From Tabrizicola soli (lineage in GTDB: Bacteria > Pseudomonadota > Alphaproteobacteria > Rhodobacterales > Rhodobacteraceae): a stretch of 64,000 nt of DNA. Under the pieces are notes generated by a model. That model had not been told where the DNA came from. It did not search any database and saw only the letters and a program-made list of their open reading frames with translations. Both the position numbers and the translations under genes were made by a program. Numbering within the stretch: the stretch's first letter is position 1; each line of letters starts with the position of its first letter. Positions 25,823-35,025 of this stretch are shown here, piece after piece. The DNA is taken from contig NZ_JAEACP010000001.1 in NCBI RefSeq assembly GCF_015999335.1, positions 186,001 through 250,000 of the forward strand. The letters run 5' to 3'.

Positions 25823-26898
25823 AGCAGCGACCGCCCGCCGGCGAAAAGATGCACCTTCGCCGGGTCCGCCGACAGCTGCACCCGCCGGTGCCGCAGTCCG
25901 GCCCGGATTCCCGGCAGCTTGGCCACCACCGCCGTCCGCTCGCCTGACGGGCGGAAATGCAGAAGCGTCACCTCCCCCAGCGCCTCGGTCACCGCCACCG
26001 CGCCCGCATGGATCGCCTCGCCCTCGGTCTCGTGGAAATCCTCGGGGCGCACGCCGACATTCACCTTCAGCCCCAGATCCGCCGCCGCCGTCGGCACCGC
26101 CGAGCGGGCGACCCCGCCACCCTCCAGCCGCACCAGGGTCTCCGTCCCGGTGGCGGCCACCTCGCCCGGCAAGAGGTTCATCGCCGGGCTGCCGATGAAC
26201 TGCGCCACGAACTCGGTCTCCGGGCGCTCGTACAGCTCCAGCGGGCTGCCGACCTGCGCGATCCCGCCGCCGGCCAGCACGACGATCCGGCTGGCCAGCG
26301 TCATCGCCTCGACCTGGTCATGCGTCACATAGATCATCGTCGACTGCGGCATCGCCTCCTTCAGCTGGGCGATCTCGATCCGCGTCGCCACCCGCAGCGC
26401 GGCATCCAGGTTCGAGAGCGGCTCGTCGAACAGATAGACCTTCGGGTCGCGCACGATCGCCCGCCCGATCGCCACCCGCTGCCGCTGCCCGCCCGACAGG
26501 GCCTTGGGCAGCCGGTCGAGATAGGGCGTCAGCTGCAGGATCCGTGCCGCCCGCTCCACCGCCGCCGCGATCTCGGCCCGGGGCTTCTTCGCCAGCGCCA
26601 GGGCAAAGCCCATGTTGTCGCGCACCGTCATATGCGGATAAAGCGCATAGGACTGGAACACCATGGCGATGCCGCGCTGTGCCGGGGGAACATCGTTCAT
26701 CCGCACCCCGTCGATCAGAAGATCGCCGCCGCTGATCCGCTCCAGCCCCGCGATCATCCGCAGCAGCGTGGACTTGCCGCAGCCCGAGGGGCCGACGAAG
26801 ACGATCAGCTCCCCCGTCCTGATGTCGAGGTCGATGTCCTGCAACACCCGGATCTCGCCATAGCTCTTGGCGACCTTCCTCAGGACCAGATCGGCCAT
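25813..26898 (-). CDS. aglK: Alpha-glucoside ABC transporter ATP-binding protein
   Basis: 361-residue MalK/UgpC-type ATPase driving sugar import. Walker A GPSGCGKST, Q-loop VFQSYALYPHM, signature LSGGQRQRVAIGRA, Walker B VYLFDEPLSNLDA, H-loop VTHDQ, then a C-terminal TOBE regulatory region from about residue 240 (GVRPEDFH). ATG at 26898 is directly preceded by AGGGGGGCAGG. It is the last gene of the aglEFGAK transcript and begins 10 bases after aglA. This ATPase class may energise several sugar importers. Confidence 0.93.
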   Translation of the reverse strand: MADLVLRKVAKSYGEIRVLQDIDLDIRTGELIVFVGPSGCGKSTLLRMIAGLERISGGDLLIDGVRMNDVPPAQRGIAMVFQSYALYPHMTVRDNMGFALALAKKPRAEIAAAVERAARILQLTPYLDRLPKALSGGQRQRVAIGRAIVRDPKVYLFDEPLSNLDAALRVATRIEIAQLKEAMPQSTMIYVTHDQVEAMTLASRIVVLAGGGIAQVGSPLELYERPETEFVAQFIGSPAMNLLPGEVAATGTETLVRLEGGGVARSAVPTAAADLGLKVNVGVRPEDFHETEGEAIHAGAVAVTEALGEVTLLHFRPSGERTAVVAKLPGIRAGLRHRRVQLSADPAKVHLFAGGRSLLYR

Positions 26899-26908
26899 CC
26901 TGCCCCCC

Positions 26909-28552
26909 CTAGGCCCGCTGCACCAGCACGACACCCCAGGGCGGCAGGCTGACCCGCCCGCCGCTGGCTGGCTGGCTGCCCAGTTCCGCCCCGACCCGAC
27001 GCCAGTCGCCGGGCGGCAGCGCGACCTCGGCCGCCGCGTCGCCCAGGTTGAAGCCGCAGAACAGCTCCTCCGCGCCGCGCCGCAGGAAGCTTGCCACCTC
27101 GCCCTCGGCCCGGATCGCCTCCATCGCGCCCGTCCGCAGCACGGGATGCGCCCGGCGGAAGGCCAGCGCCCGGCGGTAATGCAGCAGAAGCGAACCCCCG
27201 TCCCGCTCCTGCGCCGCGACCGACAGCGGCAGGTGCGGCGGCTTGACCGGCAGCCAGGGGCGGCCCCGGCTGAAGCCGCCGTTGCCATTGTCCGTCACCC
27301 AGACCATCGGCGTCCGCGCGCCATCCCGTCCCTTGAACTCGGGCCAGAAGCGGATGCCATAGGGATCGCGCAGCTCCTCGAGGCCCAGCTCCGCCTCGGG
27401 CAGGCCCAGTTCCTCGCCCTGGTACAGGCAGATCGAGCCGCGCAGACAGGCCAGCAGCGTGGCATAGGTCCGCGCCGCCGCGCCCGGCAGGTTCCATCGC
27501 GTGACATGGCGCACCGTGTCATGGTTCGAGAACGACCAGCAGGGCCAGGCATCGGGCGCGGCCGCGCGCATCCGGGCGAAGGTCTCCTCCAGCCGGGAGG
27601 CGGTCAGGCGCGCGGGCTGCAGCATCTCGAACGGATAGCACATCTGCACCTTGTCGCCACCGCTGGTATATTCCGCCATGATCTCCAGCCCGCGCTGGGC
27701 ATCGCCGACCTCGCCCACGGCGGCGGCGCCGAACGGGTCAAGGACGGCACGGAATTTCCGCAGGAATTCAAGGTTTTCCGGCTGGTTCTTGTCGTGGATG
27801 TGCCGCTGGTGGTTATAGGGGTTCACCCTCGGCGCGATACTGTCATTGCGCTCCTCCTCCGGCAGGGGCGGGTTGTCGCGCAAGTGCGGGTCGGCGAAAT
27901 AGAAGTTGATCGTGTCCAGCCGGAACCCGTCCACCCCCCGCTTCAGCCAGAAACGCGCCACATCCAGCAGCGCCGCCTGCACCGGCTCGTGATGGAAGTT
28001 CAGGTCGGGCTGGCTGGCCAGGAAGTTGTGCAGGTAATACTGCTCGCGGCGACCGTCCCATTCCCAGGCCGGTCCGCCGAAGATCGACAGCCAGTTGTTC
28101 GGCGGCGTGCCGTCCGGCTTCGGATCGGCCCAGACATACCAGTCCGCCCGCGGATTGCCGCGGTTCTGCCGGCTTTCGCGGAACCAGGCGTGCTGGTCCG
28201 ACGTATGGCTGAGGACGAGGTCGATCATCACCCGCAGCCCCAGCCCATGTGCCCGCGCCACCAGCGCGTCGAAATCGGCAAGGCTCCCGAACAGCGGATC
28301 GACACCGCAATAATCGCTCACGTCATAGCCGAAATCCTGCATGGGCGAGGTGAAGAACGGGCTGATCCAGATCGCATCCGCGCCCAGGTCGGCCACATGG
28401 CCGAGGCGCGCGGTGATCCCGGCCAGATCGCCGACCCCGTCGCCGTTGCTGTCCTGGAAGCTGCGCGGATAGATCTGGTAGATCACCGCGCCGCGCCACC
28501 AGTCCGGGTCCACCGCCAGCACCATCCGCCCCTTGCCTTCCATCACCGTCAT
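26909..28552 (-). CDS. aglA: Alpha-glucosidase, GH13
   Basis: 547-residue cytosolic glycoside hydrolase that cleaves imported alpha-glucosides (sucrose, maltose, trehalulose type). It starts with the family motif GAVIYQIYPRSFQDSNGDG. The catalytic nucleophile Asp is in DGFRLDTINF, the acid/base Glu in GAAAVGEVGD, and the third Asp in FSNHDT. No signal peptide. ATG at 28552 overlaps the aglG stop (ATGA); an ATG three codons later is an alternative. Order E-F-G-A-K is that of the Sinorhizobium agl operon. Confidence 0.93.
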   Translation of the reverse strand: MTVMEGKGRMVLAVDPDWWRGAVIYQIYPRSFQDSNGDGVGDLAGITARLGHVADLGADAIWISPFFTSPMQDFGYDVSDYCGVDPLFGSLADFDALVARAHGLGLRVMIDLVLSHTSDQHAWFRESRQNRGNPRADWYVWADPKPDGTPPNNWLSIFGGPAWEWDGRREQYYLHNFLASQPDLNFHHEPVQAALLDVARFWLKRGVDGFRLDTINFYFADPHLRDNPPLPEEERNDSIAPRVNPYNHQRHIHDKNQPENLEFLRKFRAVLDPFGAAAVGEVGDAQRGLEIMAEYTSGGDKVQMCYPFEMLQPARLTASRLEETFARMRAAAPDAWPCWSFSNHDTVRHVTRWNLPGAAARTYATLLACLRGSICLYQGEELGLPEAELGLEELRDPYGIRFWPEFKGRDGARTPMVWVTDNGNGGFSRGRPWLPVKPPHLPLSVAAQERDGGSLLLHYRRALAFRRAHPVLRTGAMEAIRAEGEVASFLRRGAEELFCGFNLGDAAAEVALPPGDWRRVGAELGSQPASGGRVSLPPWGVVLVQRA

Positions 28553-29685
28553 TTCACCGACCCCGCCAGCAGGCCCCGCACCAGAAAGCGCTGCATCGAG
28601 AAGAACACCACCAGCGGCACCGCGATCGAGACGAAGGCCGAGGCCGACAGGATCTCCCAGTCGCCGCCACGCGAGCCCATCAGGTTCACGATATTGCCGG
28701 TCAGCACCTGCTGGTCGTTCGAGGTTCCCAGGAACACCAGCGCCACCAGAAGATCGTTCCAGGTCCAGAGGAACTGGAAGATCGCAAAGCTCGCCAGCGC
28801 CGGAAAGGACAGCGGGAGGACGATCCGGGTGAAGATCTGGAACTCGGTCGCCCCGTCCACCCGCGCGTTCTCGATGATGTCGCGCGGCAGGCCGACCATG
28901 TAGTTGCGCAAGAGATAGATCGCCAGCGGCAGGCCGAACCCGGTATGGGCCAGCCAGATGCCGAGATAGCCCTTGCCGATCCCCAGCGCGTTGTGGACCT
29001 GCAACAGCGGGATCAGCGCCAGTTGCAGCGGCACAACCAGAAGCCCGACCACCGCCGCCACCAGAAGCGCCCGGCCCGGAAACTCCATCCAGGCCAGGGC
29101 ATAGGCGGCAAAGGCCGCGACCAGGATCGGGATCACCGTCGCCGGGATCGCCACCGTCGCGGTGTTCAGGAAGGCCTGCAGGATCGACTGCCCGGCCATC
29201 GGGCTGAACAGCACCATCCGGTAGTTCGCCAGCGTGAACTCGGGCGGGGTCGCCGCCGTGGTGAAGATGCGCGGCAGCCGCGTCCCCTCGGTCGTCCTGG
29301 CCGAGGTCAGGACATAGAAGCCGTCGCCCTCCACCCTCAGGCCCATCCCCTCGCCCAGGTCCGCCGTCGCCCCCGGAGCATATGCGGCAGGCTCGCGCGA
29401 GGAGGTGCCCCAGGCGCTCACCCTTGCCGCGCCCGGAAAAAGCCGCCCCTCGATCACGAAGACCCCGTCCCGCGCCACCTCCTCGCCCGCCACCCGGATC
29501 GGCGACAGCTGGCTCTCCTGCGTGAACAGCGCCTGCCACCAGCCCGAGGAGACGATCTGGTCGCCCGACCGGAAGGACGAGACCAGAAGCCCCAGCGTCG
29601 GGATCACCCAGAGCAGGACCAGCAGCCCCACCGACAGATGCACGGTCCAGGTCAGCGCTGGTTTCCTGCCGGCGACGTGGGTCAT
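28549..29685 (-). CDS. aglG: Alpha-glucoside ABC transporter permease
   Basis: 378-residue inner-membrane permease (MalG/AglG type). The first helix is at about 15-36; a long periplasmic segment follows to about 150 (REPAAYAPGATADLGEGMGL), as known in AglG; then five helices. The EAA loop that contacts the ATPase is ENARVDGATEFQIFTRIVLP. One base separates its start from the aglF stop, and its stop overlaps aglA. It would form a heterodimer with AglF. Confidence 0.92.
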   Translation of the reverse strand: MTHVAGRKPALTWTVHLSVGLLVLLWVIPTLGLLVSSFRSGDQIVSSGWWQALFTQESQLSPIRVAGEEVARDGVFVIEGRLFPGAARVSAWGTSSREPAAYAPGATADLGEGMGLRVEGDGFYVLTSARTTEGTRLPRIFTTAATPPEFTLANYRMVLFSPMAGQSILQAFLNTATVAIPATVIPILVAAFAAYALAWMEFPGRALLVAAVVGLLVVPLQLALIPLLQVHNALGIGKGYLGIWLAHTGFGLPLAIYLLRNYMVGLPRDIIENARVDGATEFQIFTRIVLPLSFPALASFAIFQFLWTWNDLLVALVFLGTSNDQQVLTGNIVNLMGSRGGDWEILSASAFVSIAVPLVVFFSMQRFLVRGLLAGSVK

Positions 29686-29686
29686 G

Positions 29687-30910
29687 TCAGCGCATCTCCC
29701 GCCGCGCGGTCCAGACGTTCCAGACCAGGATCGGCGTGACCAGCGCCAGGATCACCATGGCAGCGGCCGAGCCGACGCCCCAGTCCACCGCGACGAAAAG
29801 CTTGTCGTACATGTAGTTGGCCAGCACCTGCGTCTCCTGCTGGCCGCCGGTCATCGCCCGCACGATGTCGAAGACCTTCAGCACGGTGATCGTGATCGTG
29901 GTCCAGACCACGACGATCGTGCCCATGATCTGCGGCACCTTGATGCGGAAGAAGATCTGGAACGGATTGGCCCCGTCCAGGATCGCGGCCTCGACCGTTT
30001 CCTCCGGCACGCCGCGCAGCGCGGCCGAGAGGATGACCATGGCAAAGCCGGTCTGCAGCCAGACCAGCACCGCCATCAGGAAGAAGTTGTTCCAGAACGG
30101 GATCTGCAACCAGAACTGCGGCTGGCCATAGGGCAACTGCGCCGTCGCCGCGCCCCAGGCCCAGGACAGCGCGACCCAGACCAGCCAGGCCCCCAGCGCC
30201 ATGCCCGGCCCCCGCAGCACCCTGCCCGCCAGCCTCGCCCGCGCCAGCGCCCCGACCTGCCCCCAAAGCAGCCAGGCCAGCACGCCCGCGAGACCCAGCA
30301 GCAGCAGCGCCGGCAACGCGCGCAGCAGGATCGTCGACCAGACCCCGCCCTCGAACCGCAGCCAGAGCGCGTTCAGAAGCCCGATCTGCGCCTGCCCCGC
30401 CTCGCGCGTGTCGTAGATCAGCTTCCAGATCACGCTCGCGCCCACGAAGGAGATCGCCATCGGCATGAAGATCAGCGATTTCGCAAGGTTTCCCCAGCGG
30501 ATCCGGTCGGTCAGCTGCGCCACCATGAGGCCGAGGCCGGTGGACAGCGCCGGGACCACGACCAGCCACAGCAGGTTGTTGCGCAGGCTCTCGCGGAACT
30601 TCGCCTCGGCGAACATCGCGCGGTAATTGTCCAGGCCGACGAAGGCCAGCTCGCCCCCCGTGTTCCGGTTCAGCGACAGCCAGGCGGTCGCGAAGACCGG
30701 ATAGGCCAGGTAAAGCCCCAGCGCGAGGAGGGCGGGCAGCAGGAACAGCCAGGGCCGCAGCATGTTGGCGCGGCTGGTGTTCTGCCCCGCCTTCGGCCCG
30801 CGCGCCGGAAAGATCACCCGGTCCAGCACAAGGTTCGACGCCCAGAAATAGCCGACGCAGCCGCCGACGCCGATCACGATGGTCGCGAGCGCGGGGAACA
30901 CCTGCTCCAT
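29687..30910 (-). CDS. aglF: Alpha-glucoside ABC transporter permease, with extra two-helix insertion
   Basis: 407-residue inner-membrane permease. The EAA loop is VEAAILDGANPFQIFFRIKV near residues 306-325. It is longer than the roughly 330-340 residues I expect for AglF. The excess is residues about 188-262, between LLNALW and QPQFWLQIPFWNN, and contains two hydrophobic stretches (LLRALPALLLLGLAGVLAWL and MALGAWLVWVALSWAWG). The flanks match AglF closely, so this is an in-frame insertion rather than a fusion at an end. It starts 26 bases after aglE. Confidence 0.9.
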   Translation of the reverse strand: MEQVFPALATIVIGVGGCVGYFWASNLVLDRVIFPARGPKAGQNTSRANMLRPWLFLLPALLALGLYLAYPVFATAWLSLNRNTGGELAFVGLDNYRAMFAEAKFRESLRNNLLWLVVVPALSTGLGLMVAQLTDRIRWGNLAKSLIFMPMAISFVGASVIWKLIYDTREAGQAQIGLLNALWLRFEGGVWSTILLRALPALLLLGLAGVLAWLLWGQVGALARARLAGRVLRGPGMALGAWLVWVALSWAWGAATAQLPYGQPQFWLQIPFWNNFFLMAVLVWLQTGFAMVILSAALRGVPEETVEAAILDGANPFQIFFRIKVPQIMGTIVVVWTTITITVLKVFDIVRAMTGGQQETQVLANYMYDKLFVAVDWGVGSAAAMVILALVTPILVWNVWTARREMR

Positions 30911-30936
30911 TCAGCCCTCCGCCCGCGTCTTGCGCC

Positions 30937-32283
30937 TCACTTCGGCCAGCTCGCCTGCACCGCCGCCGCGACCTCCCCGGCCGATTTGCCGCCGACGTAA
31001 TCGACCATCGCGGTCCAGAACGACCCCGCCCCCACCGCGCCCGGCATCAGGTCGGACCCGTCGAAGCGGAAGGTGGTGGCATTGGCCAGGATCTCGCCCT
31101 GCTTCTTCAGCGCGGCCGAGCCGTAGAGATCGGTATTCACCGCCTTGTACGGGGTGACGAAACCGCTTTGCGCCATCCAGATCTCATGCGCGATCGGGGT
31201 CTTCAGCCAGTCGATGAAGGCCCGCGCCGCCGCGCCGTCGCGCATGATGAAGGCCAGCGTCCCCGCGCCCAGCACTGGCTGGCCCAGGTCCCTGTCGGCA
31301 TAGGCCGGGAAGTAGAAGAAATCCGCATCCGTGCCCAGTTCCGTGCCCTCGGGGAAGAACGAGGGGATGAAGCTTGCCTGCCGGTGCATGTAGCAGCCGG
31401 GAGGCGAGGCGAAGAGGCCCTTGGGGCTGTCGCGGAAATCGGTCGAGGCCACCGCCGCCGCCCCGCCCTGCACGAAGGCGTCGTTCCGGGCGAACCAGCC
31501 GAATTCCTCGATCGCGCCGATGACCTCGGGGCTGTCGAAGGGCAGCGCGTTCGTCACCCACCGATCATAGACCTCGGGCGGCTGCGTGCGCAGCATCAGG
31601 TCCTCGACCCAGTCGGTCGCGGGCCAGCCCGTCGCCCCGCCCGAGGCCAGGCCGATGCACCAGGGCGTGCCGCCATCGGCCACGATCTTCTCGGTCAGCG
31701 CCTTCAGCTCCTCCATCGTGGCCGGGACCTCATAGCCCGCATCCTCGAAATTCTCGGGCACATACCAGACCAGCGACTTCACATCCGCCTTGTAGGGAAA
31801 GGCGAAGAACGCATCCGCACCGTCCTTGCCCCTGTAGGTCCCCAGCGCCGCCCAGGATTCCCCCGCGCCGTAATTCCCGACCAGCCAGGCCCGCGCCTCC
31901 TCGCCCAGCGGCAGGATATGCCCCTTCGCCGCCAGGTCCGCGATCAGCCCCGGCTGCGGCAGGATCGCCACATCGGGGGGCGAGCCCGCCTCGGCGTCGA
32001 TGATGATCTGCTGCTCATAGCCCTCGGACGAGGAATAGTTCACCTCGACACCCGAGGCCGCCTCGAAATAGGCCAGCATGGATTCGACCAGCACTTGGTC
32101 CTCGCCGCGCCAGGGCCCGAAGATCGTCAGGGTCTGGCCGTCAAGGTCCGTGGCCGCGTCATAGGCCCGGTAGCTCTCCCAGTCGAACGCCCCCTCGCCC
32201 ACCGGGAACTTCAGCTCCTGCGCCACCGCGCCGCCGGCCGAAAGCGCCAGCGCCGCCGCGCCGGCAAGAAGGTCCGTCCTCAT
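30937..32283 (-). CDS. aglE: Alpha-glucoside ABC transporter substrate-binding protein
   Basis: 448-residue periplasmic binding protein. The signal peptide MRTDLLAGAAALALSAGGAV ends before AQELKFP. The body is the family 1 (MalE-type) solute-binding fold with DLDGQTLTIFGPWRGEDQV near the N-terminus and YSSSEGYEQQI typical of AglE. ATG at 32283 is preferred over ATG 32289 because GGAGGG lies six bases before it but abuts the other. First gene of the minus-strand operon, divergent from aglR, with LacI-type operator sequences between. Confidence 0.93.
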   Translation of the reverse strand: MRTDLLAGAAALALSAGGAVAQELKFPVGEGAFDWESYRAYDAATDLDGQTLTIFGPWRGEDQVLVESMLAYFEAASGVEVNYSSSEGYEQQIIIDAEAGSPPDVAILPQPGLIADLAAKGHILPLGEEARAWLVGNYGAGESWAALGTYRGKDGADAFFAFPYKADVKSLVWYVPENFEDAGYEVPATMEELKALTEKIVADGGTPWCIGLASGGATGWPATDWVEDLMLRTQPPEVYDRWVTNALPFDSPEVIGAIEEFGWFARNDAFVQGGAAAVASTDFRDSPKGLFASPPGCYMHRQASFIPSFFPEGTELGTDADFFYFPAYADRDLGQPVLGAGTLAFIMRDGAAARAFIDWLKTPIAHEIWMAQSGFVTPYKAVNTDLYGSAALKKQGEILANATTFRFDGSDLMPGAVGAGSFWTAMVDYVGGKSAGEVAAAVQASWPK

Positions 32284-32346
32284 CTGCATCCCTCCCGATT
32301 GCCCGCGGCTCCGGCGGGCGCCTGCCAGGACCGGCCGGAATCGCCT

Positions 32347-32358
32347 CAAACCGCTTTG
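32347..32358. promoter_or_regulatory. LacI-type operator, aglE side
   Basis: CAAACCGCTTTG, an almost perfect inverted repeat around CG, 64 bases upstream of the aglE start. It pairs with the related site at 32479-32490; such AAACCG-TTT sequences are typical LacI-family targets. A half-like CAAAGCG lies at 32398-32404. Confidence 0.55.
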
Positions 32359-32478
32359 GGTATGTCACCCTCACCGATCCCACCCCGCAAGTCAATCCAA
32401 AGCGCCTTCGGATCCGCCACCAGGCAGCGTTAACCTTTTGACCTCCCCCGCCCCGACCGGCTACTCTCTCCCGCGATT

Positions 32479-32490
32479 GAAACCGTTTTG
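32479..32490. promoter_or_regulatory. LacI-type operator, aglR side
   Basis: GAAACCGTTTTG, 12 bases before the aglR ATG. A site so close to the start suggests AglR represses its own gene and, through both sites, the divergent operon. No clear ribosome site lies between it and the ATG. Confidence 0.55.
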
Positions 32491-32501
32491 GACCCGCGCC
32501 G

Positions 32502-33584
32502 ATGAACCTCAAGGAACTCGCCACCCGGCTGGGGCTCTCGCCCACCACGGTGTCGCGCGCGCTGAACGGCTACCCCGAGGTGAACGAGGCCACCCGCGAA
32601 CGCGTCATCGCCGCGGCCCGGCGGCACGACTACCACCCCAACACCCGCGCCATCCGCCTGGCCACCGGCCGCGCCATGGCCGTGGGCCATGTCATCCCGA
32701 TCGCCACGAGGCATGAGATCGTGAACCCCGTCTTCGCCGATTTCATCGCCGGCGCGGGCGAGGTCTACACCCGCAACGGCCATGACATGCTGCTCTCCAT
32801 CGTCCCGGACGAGGACGAGGAAGCCACCTACCGCGCGCTGAAATCCAAGGGCAACGTCGACGGCGTCATCGTCCACGCCCCCCGGCTGGACGATCCCCGC
32901 ATCCCGCTCCTGCACCAGATCGGCCTGCCCTTCGTCGTCCACGGCCGCGCCACCGGCGCGACCCAGGCCTATTCCTGGCTTGACGTGAACAACCGCCGCG
33001 CCTTCCAGCGCGCCACCGAATTCCTGCTGGACCTCGGCCATGCCCGGATCGGCCTGATCAACGGGCTGGAGTTCATGGACTTCGCCATCCGCCGCCGCAC
33101 CGGCTATCTCGACGCGCTGGCCGCGCGCGGCATCGCCCCCGACCCCGCGCTGATGTCCTCGGGCGAGATGACCGAGATCGCGGGCTTCCGCGCCGCGCAG
33201 GCCATGCTCGCCCTGCCCCGGCCGCCGACCGCGCTCCTCTGCTCCTCGATGCTGTCCGGCATGGGCGCCCGCCGCGCGGTGGAAAGCGCGGGCCTCGTCA
33301 TGGGCCGCGACGTCTCGATCATCATCCATGACGACGACCTCAGCTACCTGAAGAACGGCGAGGAGGTGCCGATCTTCACCGCCACCCGATCTTCGGTGCG
33401 CGAGGCCGGACGGCTGGCCGCCGAGATGCTGCTCGGCCTCATCGCCCGCCCCGGGACCGGCCCGCAGGAGCGCCTGCTCGAGGCCGAACTGATCATCGGC
33501 CAGTCCACCGGCCCCGCGCTACTGGCGCAGCGCCGGCAATCCCCCTATCACCAAGGGGCGCAGACCTCCGGGGGACCGCTCTGA
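32502..33584 (+). CDS. aglR: LacI-family transcriptional regulator of the agl locus
   Basis: 360 residues. The N-terminal LacI helix-turn-helix and hinge helix read MNLKELATRLGLSPTTVSRA, LNGYPEVNEATRERV; the periplasmic-binding-protein-like sensor domain follows (GHVIPIATRHEIVNPVF, IIIHDDDLSYL). It is divergent from aglEFGAK and upstream of glk, the arrangement of the rhizobial aglR. Its stop overlaps the glk start by one base (TGATG), so regulator and glucokinase are coupled. Inducer is probably an alpha-glucoside. Confidence 0.92.
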   Translation: MNLKELATRLGLSPTTVSRALNGYPEVNEATRERVIAAARRHDYHPNTRAIRLATGRAMAVGHVIPIATRHEIVNPVFADFIAGAGEVYTRNGHDMLLSIVPDEDEEATYRALKSKGNVDGVIVHAPRLDDPRIPLLHQIGLPFVVHGRATGATQAYSWLDVNNRRAFQRATEFLLDLGHARIGLINGLEFMDFAIRRRTGYLDALAARGIAPDPALMSSGEMTEIAGFRAAQAMLALPRPPTALLCSSMLSGMGARRAVESAGLVMGRDVSIIIHDDDLSYLKNGEEVPIFTATRSSVREAGRLAAEMLLGLIARPGTGPQERLLEAELIIGQSTGPALLAQRRQSPYHQGAQTSGGPL

Positions 33585-34555
33585 TGACGCTTGCCATCCT
33601 TGCCGACATCGGCGGCACCAATACCCGCGTTGCCCTGGCCGAGGGGCGGCAGGTCCGCCTCGACTCGATCCGCCGTTTCCCGAATGGCGATTATCAGGCG
33701 CGCGGGCAGGACATTGCCCATGTCCTGCGCGACTATCTCGACCAGACCGGCGCCAAGGTGAGCGGAGTCTGCGTCGCCGCCGCCGGGCCGGTGCAGGACG
33801 GCGTCGCGACGATGACCAATCTCGACTGGGTGATCGACGCGGACAAGCTCGCCCGCGCGACCGGCGCCTCGCGCGTCGCGATCCTGAACGACCTGCAGGC
33901 CCAGGGCCAGGCGCTTGGCCATCTCCAGCCCGAAAAGCTGCGCTGCGTCATCCCCGGCCCCGCCGATACCGGCCCGAGGCTGGTGGTCGGCCTCGGTACC
34001 GGCGTCAATGCCGCCCCCGTCCACCCCGGACCGCAGGGCCGCGTCGTGCCGCCCTCGGAATGTGGCCATGTCAACATGCCCGTCCGCACCGAGGAGGACT
34101 TCCTCCTCGCCCGCTTCGTCGAGGCGAAGCTGCGCGCCGGGGGCGAGGCCCCCCATGCCGGGGTCGAGGAGGTCCTTGCCGGGCGCGGGCTTGCCAACCT
34201 GCACGCCTTCGCCGCCCATGCCGCCGGCCATCCTTCCAGCCTCTCCTCGGCCGAGGTGCTGGCCGCGCTTGATGAGGGCGACGCCATCGCCGCCCATGCC
34301 GCCCGCCTCTACGTCCATATCCTTGGCCAGATGCTTGCCGATCTGGCGCTGATCCACCTGCCCTATGGCGGCATCTACCTGATCGGCGGCATGTCTCGCG
34401 CCATGAGCCCGCATTTCCCCCGCTTCGGCCTGGAACAGCATTTCCGCGAACCGCGCCGCGTCGACCTTCTGATGTCGGATTTCTCCGTGACCGTGGTCGA
34501 GGACGACTATGCCGCCCTCACCGGCTGCGCGGCCTATCTCGCGGCCGCCAGCTAG
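33584..34555 (+). CDS. glk: Glucokinase
   Basis: 323-residue ATP-dependent glucokinase (Glk group, not ROK), phosphorylating glucose released by AglA. The phosphate-1 motif ADIGGTNTRVAL is at the N-terminus, the glucose-binding region AILNDLQAQG near 105, LVVGLGTGVNAA, and ECGHVNMP. GGGGGA precedes the ATG, which overlaps the aglR stop. Its stop overlaps the convergent gene at 34552 by four bases. Together with agl genes this completes uptake and entry into sugar catabolism. Confidence 0.93.
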   Translation: MTLAILADIGGTNTRVALAEGRQVRLDSIRRFPNGDYQARGQDIAHVLRDYLDQTGAKVSGVCVAAAGPVQDGVATMTNLDWVIDADKLARATGASRVAILNDLQAQGQALGHLQPEKLRCVIPGPADTGPRLVVGLGTGVNAAPVHPGPQGRVVPPSECGHVNMPVRTEEDFLLARFVEAKLRAGGEAPHAGVEEVLAGRGLANLHAFAAHAAGHPSSLSSAEVLAALDEGDAIAAHAARLYVHILGQMLADLALIHLPYGGIYLIGGMSRAMSPHFPRFGLEQHFREPRRVDLLMSDFSVTVVEDDYAALTGCAAYLAAAS

Positions 34556-35025
34556 GGACAGGGCACCGGGCGCAGCAGGAAGCTGCGGTCGTCACCCCGG
34601 TCGCGCTCCAGCGTGACGAAGCCCGCCTCGTTCTCCAGCCCGATGCCCCGGCTGCCGGTGGTGACCAGCACCGCCTTGCCCTTGCCCGGCTCGATGCTGA
34701 AGGCCCCGGCATCGCCCTCCATCGTGCAGTAAAGCGTATCTTCGATGTTCTCGCAGGCGGCCAGCGCCTCGAATCTGCCGCCCGGCGCGCCGCGCAGGGT
34801 CGCGGTCAGCCAGAGGCCAAGGAAGGGCGCGGCCGCCTGCCGGTCGGGGCGCAGGACCATCGCCGTCACCCTTTGCGCAGGATGCCTGGCCAGATGCTCG
34901 GCCGTGTAACTCCGCGCATAGCAGCGCGCATCGCTGGGGAACATCAGGTCGGTCGGGCTTTTCGCCAGCGCGGGCCCGGCGAGGCACATCAGGATAAAGG
35001 CTGACGCCCTTGCACCACCTACCAT
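34552..35025 (-). CDS. Secreted protein of unknown function
   Basis: 157 residues with a clear signal peptide MVGGARASAFILMCLAGPAL and cleavage after ALA. Four cysteines in the mature part (RCYAR, AACEN, LYCTM, PVPCP) may form disulfides in the periplasm. I do not recognise a domain. The ATG at 35025 lies within the end of the upstream TPM gene (7-base overlap), so the two are translationally coupled, which suggests a shared envelope task. Confidence 0.6.
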   Translation of the reverse strand: MVGGARASAFILMCLAGPALAKSPTDLMFPSDARCYARSYTAEHLARHPAQRVTAMVLRPDRQAAAPFLGLWLTATLRGAPGGRFEALAACENIEDTLYCTMEGDAGAFSIEPGKGKAVLVTTGSRGIGLENEAGFVTLERDRGDDRSFLLRPVPCP

